DNA from: Chionoecetes opilio
Lineage: Eukaryota; Arthropoda; Malacostraca; Decapoda; Majidae
Direction: 5' to 3'
Length of the DNA stretch: 64,000 nt
Assembly (NCBI GenBank): GCA_016584305.1
Contig: JACEEZ010013404.1
Span: 69,501 to 133,500, forward strand
The position numbers and the translations under genes are program-made. This document shows positions 12,360 to 23,350 of this stretch, one piece after another. Within the stretch, counting starts at the first letter, position 1. Each line of letters begins with the position of its first letter. A model generated the notes under the pieces. The model was given only the letters and a program-made list of their open reading frames with translations, had not been told where the DNA came from and did no database searches.

Positions 12360-12597
12360 AGCCGTGAGACCTACACGTGGTAGTTCCTGTAACTTAACAC
12401 TACTACCTTTCATCCCCATCCATGAATTTATCTAGCCTCCTTTTAAAACTCCCTATTGACTCCGCACTAACTACCTGATGACCGAGTCCATTCCAATCAT
12501 TTACCACCCTATTTGTGAACCAGTTTCTCCCTACATCTTTTTTTAAATCACGTTTTTCCAGCTTGAATCCGTTACTTCTTGTCCTACTTTGGTTACT
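12360..12597 (-). mobile_element. LINE 3'-end fragment
   Basis: Reverse orientation of the CR1/L2-like 3' end, with CCTACACGTGGTAGTTCCTG and then the 'FTNRVV.WNGLGHQVVSAES' region. It stops abruptly where the minisatellite begins, as in the first composite block. Confidence 0.75.
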
Positions 12598-13280
12598 GAC
12601 TTTTTTCCTTGGCTGTTCTAAGGCTGACGTTTTTCCTTGGCTGTTCTAAGGCTGACTTTTTTCCTTGGCTGTTCTAAGGCTGACGTTTTTCCTTGGCTGT
12701 TCTAAGGCTGACGTTTTTCCTTGGCTGTTCTAAGGCTGACGTTTTTCCTTGGCTGTTCTAAGGCTGACGTTTTTCCTTGGCTGTTCTAAGGCTGACGTTT
12801 TTCCTTGGCTGTTCTAAGGCTGACGTTTTTCCTTGGCTGTTCTAAGGCTGACGTTTTTCCTTGGCTGTTCAGAAGCTGCCTTTTTTCCTTGGCTTTTCTA
12901 AGGCTGCCTTTTTTTTCCTTGACTGTTTTCAGGTAGACTTTTTTTCCTCGGCTGCCATCTTTCCTTGGCTGTTCAGAATTTGCCAATTTTCCTTGGATGT
13001 TAAGAAGGTGCCTTTTTTCCTTTGCTGTTCTAAGGCTGCCATTTTTTTCTTGGCTACTCTGACTTTTTACTCTACTCTACTCTGACTCACTGAGGCTGAC
13101 TTCTTGCCTTGGCTACCCTGAGGCTACGCATTTTCCTTTGCTGTTTTAAGGCTGCCATATTTTCTTTGGAAGCTGCTAGGCTGCTTCTTTTCCTGGGCTG
13201 TTCTGAGGGTACCTTTTCTTAGGTTCCTCTGAGATTGCATGTTTTCTTTGGCTGTTCAAACGCTTTCTTATCTTATGCAA
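12597..13280 (+). repeat. 28-bp minisatellite, second array
   Basis: About ten near-perfect copies of CTAAGGCTGACGTTTTTCC followed by TTGGCTGTT at 12,597-12,870. They then degenerate into the looser form seen at 7640-8325. Confidence 0.92.
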
Positions 13281-13835
13281 CTTTGAAGCTGTATACTTTC
13301 ATGGGTTACCTTTTTTCCTGGACCAGGGGCTTGGGTACGTAGTTTGAATACTGCTTTAAATGACGGAAACTCACTTATGTCAGAATGAGTAGATGAATTT
13401 TCCTCAACTCCATTGTACTGGGTATTTTTATTATGAGCAATACGTACGGTCATAAAGATGTGCAGCTGATGGGTAGGTATTGAATTCGAGAGATTTGGGC
13501 TAACAATTGTAGAAAGTTTGTAGTAGTGCCTCTTACCATTAGACTCTGAGGGGTGCTTGGCCATCCTACTTGTGAACTCAATATCTAAATCTAGGCCGAC
13601 CACAAAAGTTTAGCAATGAGTGAGGAAACTTAATTATGAGAAGTATGTACCTCCCGTCCAAGCTTATCACTGAGTAGACTCCATACCATAGCAGATCCAG
13701 GAATTGTGGCAGAGGCTTTTATTTCGTGTCAATTTCTCAAAGACATTACTTCCTCAAGTCCTCTACATGGGTTTCAGCGTGAACAGAGAAGCGTCGATTT
13801 ATCTTTCAACTGGAGGGAATCTTATAAACTGTATG
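13281..13835. other. No recognisable feature
   Basis: Short open frames on both strands lack recognisable motifs, and I see no repeat structure. Confidence 0.5.
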
Positions 13836-14265
13836 TTACACACCACGTGATCTGCCTAGCACTCGCGGGTACTGATGTTTTGGGATGATATATTTTAAAG
13901 CCCACAGTTTTTGTTGTGGTTTGAGAGGAGACTTTTGCAATAATCCGAGGTCGCGAATTAGTGTTGCGAGAGCTCGTTGGGGTTCGTTAGATTTTACAGG
14001 CCCTATTTCTAGACCAAGGTACTTGTAAGTTTGACCTGTCTGGAAAGGTTTTAGTGGGACTCCTCCTGCTTCAAAGACATGGTGGAGTCTAACAGCCAAC
14101 GTCGCCCCTTAACATCACCTAATATTCACATGGTAGCACACCTGGTGCGGCCTAACTCTAGGCCAACCGCCCCCGCTTCTTCAACGAGAACATTAATTAG
14201 ACGTTGAAGCCCAGGCGCAGTTGTTGTAGTTAGGGCCACATCATCTGCGTGTTAAGGCATATATA
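13836..14265 (-). mobile_element. R2-like non-LTR reverse transcriptase fragment
   Basis: Reading on the minus strand from about 14,265, a catalytic FADD-like box appears as 'HADDVALTTTAPGLQRLI', followed by 'GLELGRTRCATM', 'YKYLGLEIG' and 'SPLKPQQKLWALKYIIPKHQ'. From memory, the last word ('PLKPQQ') is characteristic of R2-clade elements. The first position of the box is H instead of F/Y, and the frame breaks around 14,100. The upstream RT, DNA-binding and endonuclease regions are missing. There is no rDNA in the window, so this is not an element in its usual 28S target. Confidence 0.65.
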
Positions 14266-15240
14266 AGGGTAGAAGCGTATGTATGTATGGGTGTGGCATT
14301 CAGTGTGCCGGCCCAGTTAGTGGCAGTTACTGATGAGTCAGCAGGATAGAGGGGCCGGCAGGGTTAGATGAGAGATGTCATGTAGCTTATTTGCATCTTA
14401 TAAATAAATGGTAACATAATAGATATTAATATAGAGTAGTTATATTATCAGTTTATTCTATGGTAGAAACATCTGCTCTTCACTATATGTTTAATAGTGG
14501 AGCAGAAGTATATGTCTCATAAATAAACGAGTTGTCAACCTGCTTGAGAGAGGCAGCGGCGGCTAACCGCCGGCCTCGACGATAGCTAGGGAGAGGAGCG
14601 ATAGCCTTTGTCATGGGCGGTAACGGAGGTTGTAACAGGGATTCCTGCCCCTTTCGTTATTTGTATATAGTGTAGATTTACACATTTACTACCTCCATGG
14701 CGTCTCTCACAGAGGGGCTTGAGCGAGAGCATGGAACGAAGATTGTACGAGGGATTCCTCATATACATATTTCGTCAAGTGTATAGTTTTAAACTTAATT
14801 ATACGAACTACCTCAACCCTAGCGTCTCTCTACATCCTCACGACACCACTAATATTCCCCACGAAACAGATTGATTGGAACGTGTGTTACTGGATATTGA
14901 CTCATCATCTACCCTTGAAGGTGAGTCTACCTGTGTGAAAGGATTTTCCTTTACTCGCGTAAAGGAAAATCCAAAACATAATTTGGTGGCGGCGTGTGGC
15001 ATGAATACTTATCAGTGCTAAACAATTACAATCACTGTGAAACTGTTGGGAATAGTGGTTGTGAGGGAGACGAAACTTTTGAAACAAATACGAAACTTTT
15101 TGAACCAAGCAGCAGCTTGCGGGTGAACGATCCATTAAGGAGCGCAGAGGGAGAGCGAGACGGTGGTTGAAAGTCGAGCGAGACTGCTGACGTGGTTCAT
15201 ACACTGGCACGCTGACTCAGCTATAGCAAGCCACACTCAC
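14266..15240. other. No recognisable gene
   Basis: AT-rich sequence without a long ORF. Two 'ATAAATAAA' words (14,399 and 14,519) may be polyadenylation-type signals of an unidentified element. No terminal repeats were found. Confidence 0.45.
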
Positions 15241-15248
15241 ACCTCTAA

Positions 15249-15280
15249 AGGCGGCGTCACACTAGCACTTTTTCCGTCTA
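15249..15280 (+). repeat. Harbinger-type 5' terminal inverted repeat
   Basis: The words AAAGGCGGCGTCACACTAGC and ACTTTTTCCGTC resemble the TIR of the Harbinger-type MITE at 48,981-49,674 (AAGGCGCGGTCACACGAGCA). It lies about 110 bp upstream of the transposase start. I could not find its partner downstream of 17,727, so the right end of this element seems lost. Confidence 0.5.
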
Positions 15281-15391
15281 GTTTTTTCAGCAACTTTCTA
15301 AAAACTAACAATTTTCTGACTGCAAGCCGTCACACACACACAATCGTTCGCCTGCACTACCAGTCAGCTGTTCCTTCGACTGTAAACAAAC

Positions 15392-17727
15392 ATGGTTCCG
15401 ACGCCACAGCAAGCTATCGCTGGTATACACTTAATTATGTATATTATCAATCGTAGACGACGAGCTAAAAAACGTGCATGGATACGTTCATGGCTGGCTC
15501 GTCGAGAGAAAGAAAGCGTTTACCATAGACTCTTGAAAGAGCTGAGTCTGGAGGACCATGAGACGATGAGGAACTGGATCAGGCTGGACAAGGACCAGTA
15601 TCACAAACTTTTACAACTAGTAACACCTCTCATTGCAAAGGACACCAGAATGAGGAAGGCAGTAACTGCAGGGGAGCGTCTGACACTCACGCTTCGCTAT
15701 TTGGCTACAGGTAAGATTCGGTAGGAAACTTTCTTTCGATAAAACTACAGTTTAGTACAATAGCATATTGTCAGATCTACAAGTTGAGGACGGGGTTATA
15801 ATGGACGAGAGTTTCGCGGTCGTTTTCAGAGACACCAACTATTTTTTCTTGGCCTACAATATGTGCTTGTTCTAATGGAGATAGTTTTATTTTGTGCAAA
15901 CCCATAAAAAAAAACTGGTATACTTTGTGGTTAAGATTAGGTTAGGTTTCATTAAAACCTGGTTAGGTTAGGTTTCATTGAAACCTATAAGGTAAGGTTA
16001 GGTTTCTTTTTTTCTTTTTTTTTCTTTGCGCAAAATAAAACTATCTCCATTACAACACGCACCTATTGTAGGCCAAGAAAAAGTAGTCTTTGTCTCTGAA
16101 AACGACCGCGAAACTCTCGTCCATTATTACCGAGGACGGTTATAATTACGTGCCTTGTAATGCATTAAGTTGTAGTAGAACAATTTATTTCATGACATCG
16201 TGAAAAAAAGTTACCTGAAATGCTTGTGGAGCCCGCCAACTTCTGCGGATTATGCACCCAAAAACATGGTTACCGAAATAGGAAATTTAGGTACTTATTA
16301 CTTCTATTGCCGTTTCTTTAGCTGTGCTTTCCTGTGCCTGTATGTTTGTTTTTTGTGCAATGAATTTTCTAAATTCAGATAAGTGAGGGTTTTGGTTAGG
16401 TTAGGTTGTATTTACCTAATTTTCTTCTTTAAATCACTTTTATACCCACATTTTTCCTGATCTTCACACCCCTCCAAGATAAACTTACCAGAATCTTACA
16501 AACGGTGTAGGTCCAACTCTGCCTTCTCACACAATTTCTCACATGAGAATGCTTCTCACACTCTAATAATTCCTCACCACAAAAGACTGAGTCATCTACC
16601 AAGCCTGTGCTGAAAATGGTTAAATTCAACTGTAAAGTATTGAGTGTAAAGCATTGTGTCAACTGGGTAGTGTTTTGATTTACTATTACTATATCAAAAA
16701 ACTTGCTTCGATTTTAAATTGACAGGTAGGCTGACCAATACATATTTATTTAACCTTTAATGATAAGCTTAAATGGTTGCTTTCTTTTCTTTTCAGGGGA
16801 ATCTCATGCTTCACTTGGCTGCCAATTTCGCATCAGCCACAACCTGATCTCATCCATCATACCTTCAGTATGCAGAGCCATCTACCAAGTTTTGAAGCAA
16901 CAGTTTCTACGCTTCCCAACTAACCAGAGCGAGTGGCAGGAAGTGGCAAACAACTACTTCACTCAGTGGAATTTTCCAATGTGCATTGGGGCTCTGGATG
17001 GCAAGAGAATGCTTATATCAAAACCACCACGTTCAGGGTCTGAATATTATGATTATAAAGGCCATTTCACTCATAATGATGGCACGAGTGGATGCAAACT
17101 GTAACTTTATGTATGTTGATGTATGTTGATGTAGGTGCAAGTGGTCGAGCCAGTGACTCGGGAGTGTGGGACAGATGTGGTCTCAAAGATGCTCTCGAGA
17201 AAGCAAAGTTAAATATTCCACCTGTTGCATCTCTTCCCTTTTTCAACAGGCAGTGTCCCTATGTTATTGTTGGTGATGATGCATTTCCTCTGAAGAAACA
17301 TTTGATGAAACCATATCCGGGGAGAGACCTCACAGATGAAAAATTAGTTTTTAATTATCGTCTGTCTCGTGCAAGGCGTACATCAGAAAATGCATTTGGG
17401 ATCTTGGCTGGAAGGTTTCAGGTTTTTAAGAAGCCCATCAACACATCTCCAGATAATGTAAAGGACATAGTTCTTGCCACTGTAGCGCTCCATAATTACT
17501 TACGAGTAGATGCAGAGGGAGAGTGTTCATCATCACAGCGTATGCATAGAGATGACACGGAAACTGGTGACTGGCATAATGAGCGCCAGTCACGGTGGAC
17601 TTGAACCTCTTCCAGTGATTGGGCGAGGACATGGGAATGAGGCAAAGGTGGTGCGCGAAACATTTACAGCCTACTTCAACAATGAAGGAAGAGTCCCATG
17701 GCAAGCTCAAATGATCCACATGCACTA
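15392..17727 (+). pseudogene. PIF/Harbinger transposase (HARBI1-like), broken
   Basis: Two exons encode a Harbinger-type DDE nuclease. Exon 1 (15,392-15,710) has the N-terminal 'WIRSWLARREKESVYHRLLK' region and ends at ACAG|GTAAGA. Exon 2 starts at 16,797 after TTTTCAG and joins in phase. All three catalytic acids are visible: D in 'IGALDGKRM' (about 16,990), D in 'YVDVGASGRASDSG' (about 17,130) and E in 'RRTSENAFGIL' (about 17,390). The frame breaks near 17,080, followed by a direct 10-bp duplication (TATGTTGATG twice), and again near 17,583 before the C-terminal 'VPWQAQ' block. It is therefore inactive as read. The Myb/SANT partner of Harbinger elements is not visible. It could be a decayed element or a decayed domesticated copy; the nearby TIR favours an element. 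Confidence 0.85.
15787..16145. mobile_element. Foldback MITE inside the transposase intron
   Basis: Two ~115-bp inverted arms (about 15,787-15,900 and 16,025-16,145) share TAATGGACGAGAGTTTCGCG, GTCGTTTTCAGAGACA, CTTGGCCTACAATA and ATGGAGATAGTTTTATTTTG. The short loop contains several GGTTAGGTTAGGTTT words. No target duplication is clear. Confidence 0.8.
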
Positions 17728-17945
17728 AATCACTCCCCGCATGTCAACACATACGTTAACACGTTTAGTTTAAAGTAATCGTCCAGACCCATTTTTTCTG
17801 TGCATAATTATGTTGAATGTTCATTCAAAAGACCTAATCCACAAATAATCATTAATTTCCACGCCTTATTTGCCTAATAACATGACTTTTGTAAAAAGCG
17901 CGGGAAAAACAACAGCCACATTCCAGCCTTGGCGCGAAACTTGCT

Positions 17946-18163
17946 GGCGACGTCACAGCAGGAAGCCTCCCAGCCCCGCCCGACACAGACACGGAGACTC
18001 AGAGAAAAATACAGTACCTGAAGAATCCCGGGTGCTTCTGATATATTTGTTGTACAAAAAATATATCGGAAACACCCAAAATTCCACAAGTACTACAGTT
18101 TTCTCCGAGTCTCCGCGCATCTGAATCAGGCACGGCTGGGAGGCTTCCTGCTGTGACGTCGCC
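17946..18163. mobile_element. Foldback palindrome, ~218 bp
   Basis: The outer 30 bp of each arm are a perfect inverted repeat, beginning GGCGACGTCACAGCAGGAAG. Inside, the arms stay recognisably complementary to a centre near 18,055 (shared words CGGAGACTC, AGAGAAAA, GATATATTT). The arms contain CRE-like TGACGTC. The whole could form a hairpin in DNA or RNA. There is no coding content. Confidence 0.85.
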
Positions 18164-18169
18164 GAGCCG

Positions 18170-19105
18170 TGGTGCGTCGTCTGCTGGTCAGAACTGCAAC
18201 TGCACTTTCATGCAGTTCCTACGTGCGAACTGCACGGAACACGGATAGTTCCTCTCTCTCTCCACCTCTGTTGGTGTACACTTCTTCGTTCCCTGCTGCC
18301 CAGGTCAACTACCCTTCCAGTCTGCCGTCGTCCCTGCGTCTCGTGCTCAGCGACCTATGGTTTGAGAAGAAGGCTGTTGCGAACCAGGTAGCAGGGGCGG
18401 GAGTATGGTGGTGGTGTTGCTTGCAAATACTCGTTTGTAAATACTTGTTGTTTGTTTGAGCGAGACACCAGTAATATCTCCTTATTTTAAACAGTGTTTT
18501 GCATCACCCTTACGGCCCTCCCCCTATCCCAGCTTCACCGTATCCTGGAATCCTGGGCTAACGAGCAGTGATTAATTCGCACACGTTTTGCCTCATAGAC
18601 TTGGACTTAAGCGGGTATGCCTGTTGACAACCGGAGAACAGGCTAACTGATTAAGTAGGATCCTATACTTAAGAGTTTGCCGCTGTTTTTTAATGGCCTC
18701 GTGAGTTCTGTGAGGAAGCACCTGCTCACTGAAGAGCATAATGATTTCCTGGACTCCCGGATGCTTACCCTCGAGGTGAGTCATCAACTGGCGTTCCTTT
18801 TTGGGAAGCTGCTGATTGGCAAGATGATTCTTATGGAATTACTATGCTTCCGATGGGAAAGGGGAAATCTTTGCCGGAGGGTTATTCATTGGAGCTTTTC
18901 CAGCAGATAATCTCCCGCTGCCCGGAAGGAACCACGTGGAAGCCTTTCCCCTTTCGGTTAGTTCTTGTATATTAATCACACTGACTAACCACTACCTCCA
19001 TCTACGTAGGCCTACGAGAGTTGGTCCTTGGATGTTTCTGTTTCACGGAAGTTACTTTTTGCAGGGGTCTTCCGAGTGGGAAAAACTCTTAACTCCCCAG
19101 GCTGG
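18170..19105. other. No recognisable gene
   Basis: Several short open frames lack motifs, and no repeat structure is recognised. Confidence 0.45.
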
Positions 19106-19129
19106 ACGTGTTCAGTTTTTTTTTTTTTT

Positions 19130-19915
19130 TTGACCCTACACATGAGGATTCAGTCTCAGTTTTTACTGAATCCAAATCCAACAGAGTTCGGTATGGTGCC
19201 ATAATTCTTAAATTTAGTCGAGCTGCTAGCCTTCCACATGTATCGTCTATTTACACGGGTGAGCTTAGTGCCATTCTGTATGCTTTTCCGGTCATTTTAC
19301 TGATCTGATCACTTCCTTTACTAATTCTAATGATTCTTGTAATGCTCTTCAAGCTTTATTTAGTATTAATTACTCGCATCCACTGGTCAATTATATCCTT
19401 GAATGGCTCTCTCTTTATTTAAGCGATGTGGCCGGACAGTTCACTTTTGCTGGGTTCCTACCCATATGGGTACTCTTGGCAATGGAAAGGCTGATGATCT
19501 GACTAAAGCTCCTGTCAGGAGACCGACTTTGACCCAATTTTCAGTGCCGACAGATTTTTGCCCTGCAATTACTAAGTTTACTCGTAGATATTAGCAAGAG
19601 CGTTGGATAGCTTTTGATCTTGAAAGTCGATAGCTTTCGATAGATCTTGGATAGCTTTCGATCGTAACAAAGTTACGAAGGCATAGCAAAATATGAAGCT
19701 ATGCTTCATAACGAAGCGTAGCAAAAGGCATTTAGGATTGGGATTATAGAGATTTCTGGCAAGGGACAGACGACGCTGGTACGCCTTCGTATCGGCCACG
19801 AAGTTGACGCATGGGTGCCCAATGGAAGGTGTCCCTTCTCCTTACTTTAAAGACTGTTTAGTATAAGGATCTGTTATATGCTTGTGGAGTGCCTCAGTCC
19901 TTGGGAGCTACGTGA
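19130..19915 (+). mobile_element. I/Jockey-group LINE 3' end: RNase H domain remnant
   Basis: The segments are in different frames but in the right order. 'FTESKSNRVRYGAIIL' at about 19,157 is where an RNase H would have FTDGSK, with D-G replaced by E. 'SSIYTGELSAILYAF' follows at 19,245, then 'HPLVNYILEWL' at 19,380, then 'HFCWVPTHMGTLGNGKADDL' at 19,440, matching the WVPSHxGIxGNExAD block. A tail with 'RLRIGHEVDAW' follows near 19,780, then a cysteine-containing 'HLLVECPS'-like end near 19,890. This is the usual RNase H plus C-terminal knuckle layout of the group. It is degraded and non-functional. Confidence 0.75.
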
Positions 19916-20365
19916 CTAATATCTTGACACAGGGATATTCCGGTGTGTAAGTAGTAAGCACACATTGTATATTATATATTGTGTAGCTGTATGCTAGAGA
20001 ATGTAACCAGTGAATTATGATAACAGTACGCTTATTGACTCGATGGTCATCACGTAGCCATAGTCGGGCGGGTCGCATATTCCCCAACTCTATGGGAGTA
20101 TGTGGTTTCCGAGTAACACGTAAACGAGTGGCTGCAGATCCGAAACGAACCATAGAATTTTCTCGAAAATACTCTCATTGTGATTCCCACACAAAGTTAC
20201 GGTAATGTGAACAGGAAACCTAACCTACCTTAACCGTAACCTAACCTGACGTCATCAAGAGTAAACGCGACATATTGTTCCAGAAAACGGGAATATATCG
20301 GGGAGGCGCCTCGCCTCGTCCGCTCACGGCACGGCACGCACTCGCTGTCTTGTCACAATACAAAT

Positions 20366-20476
20366 GAGGCGTCCCGCATTAGAAGGGCCGCTCAGACCAT
20401 TCTGCCAAAATCGATATTACAGTGTATATCACTCTATTGAGGTCTTAACTTTCGTCTGGGAGTGGATGAGTGTCCT

Positions 20477-20512
<36 letters not shown>

Positions 20513-21028
20513 TTGTTTTTTTTTTTTTTTTTAGTAGTAGTGATAGTAATATAAGATGTATTTTTTTTTAATAGTTACTACTACTACTAGTAGTTTTAAT
20601 ACTACTCCTACTACTACTAGAGGGTAACTGGATGAGCGGCCCTTAAGCCAACGCACTGTTTCTTCACCATTTTTTCCACTTTATGTTATTGTTAATATTG
20701 TTATTTTGTGTTTTTGTGTTCCAATATTAACGAATTACCATTATTGTGCAGTATTAAAAAAAAAAAAGCACTCAAACTTCGGTGAACTTCCGAAACCATA
20801 ACACAGTATGCCATAACTATGCAAAAATTTGGTAGTGAATATCACGATCTCGAACATTTTTTGAGGCCATCGTGATTGTGATTGCCTACCAGTTATTTTG
20901 AGACTAAGTTCATTGTCATAGCATAATTAATAAGAAAGTTATGGCTGTCAGAAGTTCGCCAAACTTTGAACGCATTTTTCTCACTTTTTTATTTTGGCGC
21001 GAGCGGCCCTTCTAATGCGGGACGCCTC
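20366..21028. mobile_element. Non-autonomous TIR DNA transposon, 663 bp
   Basis: Both ends carry a perfect 28-bp inverted repeat beginning GAGGCGTCCCGCATTAGAAG and ending GGCCGCTC, directly flanked by a 4-bp duplication AAAT (20,362-20,365 and 21,029-21,032). The interior has a long poly-T tract (about 20,479-20,532), CTA/TAG trinucleotides and no coding potential. A 4-bp duplication fits groups such as Sola, Academ or Chapaev-like elements; I cannot choose between them from the ends alone. Confidence 0.88.
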
Positions 21029-21330
21029 AAATATGAAAACCAAACAAAGACAATCGTGTGAGTTCACTCAGCCTCACACCATAACATAATGGTGTAACGG
21101 ACACACCATAGCATAATAACGGCGACTACTGCTAATATAACGGTGGCAGCGGTGGGATTCAACCCCCCACCCCCCCCACACCTCCGAGGAGACTGGAGGA
21201 CCTACTCCCTCTCCTCGATGCATGGGGATGATTCTGGTGTTGGGAAAGGTATCGAAAACATCTTATCTAATTTTATTACAGTTATATTTTAGCTTTTTTT
21301 TCCTTTTATGTTTATTTTGTGTGATATATT

Positions 21331-21331
21331 G

Positions 21332-21405
<74 letters not shown>

Positions 21406-21600
21406 GTGTAGGCGATAATAACCTTATGTTGCATGTCCAATCAATCAATCACTACCAATCTTACTACAACTACTACCACCGCTACTACAACTACTACCAC
21501 CGCTACTACTACTGTACCACCACCACCATTACCACTGCCCTTACCTCAACTACTAATGTTACTACCACAAACTACTACTACTACTACCACTACATGTGCA
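21331..21600. repeat. (TA)n and (ACT/ACC)n microsatellites
   Basis: (TA)n spans about 21,336-21,401, and a trinucleotide tract of ACT and ACC spans about 21,460-21,597. Confidence 0.92.
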
Positions 21601-21839
21601 TATAAGAAAATCAAGCAGACAAGAAGACAGTGTTGACGACATCCCACGTCCCTACGACATTACACAAGATAAAACAATCGGGTCACAAAGATAACGAATA
21701 TAGTCAAAACATTCATATCTAGTATAAACATCCTTATTTTATTAATTAAGGGAAGTTGATAATAATATTTTGTTTTGTAGTACAGCAGAGTAGCTCATCC
21801 AATAGAGCACACTGATACATTGTGTAGTAAATCATTCTC

Positions 21840-22110
21840 TTCTCTCTCATACACTCCTAACTTTCCCTGCCATTATCTTTACAAATCTTCCTTCTATATT
21901 CCTATTATTTTTTCACATTCTTGATTTCTTCCCACGTTAGTAATTTTTCTTCCATGTTCCTAACTCTCAGTTCCAAACTTTTCCTTTCCACATTCCTAAT
22001 TTTTTCCCTTTCATTTCCTAACTTTCTTTTTCACATCCCCAATATATTTCCACATTCAAAACTTTTCACCTTTACATTCCAAAAATTCATCCCTCCACAT
22101 TCCCAACATT
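21840..22110. repeat. Degenerate pyrimidine-rich tandem repeat
   Basis: Loose repeats of a 25-30-bp unit like CACATTCCTAACTTTTCTTT on the plus strand. They end directly at the SINE, which may have inserted into or next to them. Confidence 0.6.
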
Positions 22111-22114
22111 CTCA

Positions 22115-22425
22115 ACGTCGCCTTGGTGGTGTAGTGGCTAGCGCGCCTAGGTACGAATCTGCGGGCCCTGGTTCGAATCCGGGGCAGGACAAGTCGGCGG
22201 CCAGTCTATCCAGCTGTTCATCCTCCCTTTCGGGGTTGATAAATGGGTAGTACCTGGGGAAACCTGGGGAAGGTAACTGTGGTAACCTGGATGTCACACG
22301 ACCCCTGTGTCCCGGGGTAATGAGTTGTCACCCACCACAGGCTCAAAGGCTAATGCGACGGAGATGAGCACCGAGGCCACGCGCAGCACAGCGTATGCTT
22401 CCATCTTTACCTTTACCTTTTACAT
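22115..22425 (+). mobile_element. tRNA-derived SINE with (TTTACC)n tail
   Basis: The head reads like a tRNA: 'GGTGGTGTAGTGGCTAGCGC' includes an A-box-like segment, and GGTTCGAATCC at 22,170-22,180 is a perfect B box. About 220 bp of unrelated body follow, ending in TTTACC repeats at 22,402-22,421. An internal RNA polymerase III promoter would drive such elements. It is not a tRNA gene because the 3' acceptor half is replaced by the body. Confidence 0.85.
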
Positions 22426-22604
22426 ACCCAACAGTAGGAACAACACGGCTATAAAATCATTACAGCAATCGACGGAAATATTATTCAATAGCAATAATGG
22501 TTAGTCACATATTCCTCGAAAGAAATACAACTGCGTCACTCGGCAATAAGCAACGGGAGGGTGACGGTGGAGACTCAAGTGAAGGTAGCAAAGAGGGCTG
22601 AGTA

Positions 22605-22798
22605 GCATGATAAGTTGATAATTCGGACGAGTAGGTCAGGGTGCAGCTGCCTTCGGTTGTGGGAGAGGGAAGGAGCTGATGAGACTAGAGAGGTGAGGAG
22701 CGATAAGTTGATAATTCGGACAAGTAGGTCAGGGTGCAGCTGCCTTCGGTTGTGGGAGAGGGAAGGAGCTGATGAGACTAGAGAGGTGAGGAGCTGCT
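22605..22798. repeat. ~95-bp tandem duplication
   Basis: A unit beginning GATAAGTTGATAATTCGGAC and ending in AGAGAGGTGAGGAGC is present twice with very few differences. Confidence 0.9.
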
Positions 22799-22919
22799 TG
22801 TGCTGATAAACCGATAAGATGACAATCAAGGGAAGCGTTTGTGGTGGACGGCAGACGGAGCCAGTGTAAGCTACCAAGTGCAGGAGGATGACACGCGCTT
22901 CAAGGCGGAAAACTGAACA

Positions 22920-23275
22920 CTACCTACTGAAGGCTGAACTCTGACCACTGCAAGCTGAACTCTGACCACTGCAAGCTGAACTCTGACCACTGCAAGCTGA
23001 ACTCTGATCACTGCAAGCTGAACTCTGACCACTGCAAGCTGAACTCTGACCACTGCAAGCTGAACTCTGACCACTGCAAGCTGAACTCTGACCACTGCAA
23101 GCTGAACTCTGACCACTGCAAGCTGAACTCTGACCACTGCAAGCTGAACTCTGACCACTGCAAGCTGAACTCTGACCACTGCAAGCTGAACTCTGACCAC
23201 TGCAAGCTGAACTCTGACCACTGGAAGCTGAACTCTGACCACTTAGAGCTGAACTCTGACCACTTAAAGCTGAAC
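22920..23275. repeat. 21-bp tandem array, about 16 copies
   Basis: The unit is CTGAACTCTGACCACTGCAA plus G. Because 21 is a multiple of three and the unit lacks stops in several frames, long spurious ORFs arise on the minus strand. The last two units diverge. The array lies about 75 bp upstream of the first recognisable exon of the RING gene and may sit in its upstream intron. Confidence 0.95.
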
Positions 23276-23350
23276 TCTTTTCGCTTGACTGACAAATGGA
23301 TCGACGGGTGTGAGTCAGTCAAGTCTGTTGTGTGTTCTTCGTTCCCTTAG

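Noticed and set aside
15940..16010. Interstitial telomere repeat from GGTTAGG words
   Set aside because: Only two or three consecutive TTAGG units; similar short words are scattered at 16,395, 20,220 and 28,190.
22115..22190. Possible tRNA gene
   Set aside because: It has A and B boxes but continues into a SINE body with a (TTTACC)n tail.
22920..23275. CRISPR-like array
   Set aside because: Contiguous 21-bp units without spacers in a eukaryotic context; an ordinary tandem repeat. The same applies to 29,180-30,240 and 11,966-12,245.
22871..23322. Long minus-strand frames with heptad-like repeats
   Set aside because: They arise because the 21-bp tandem unit is a multiple of three and lacks stops; several frames are open at once, which real genes do not show.
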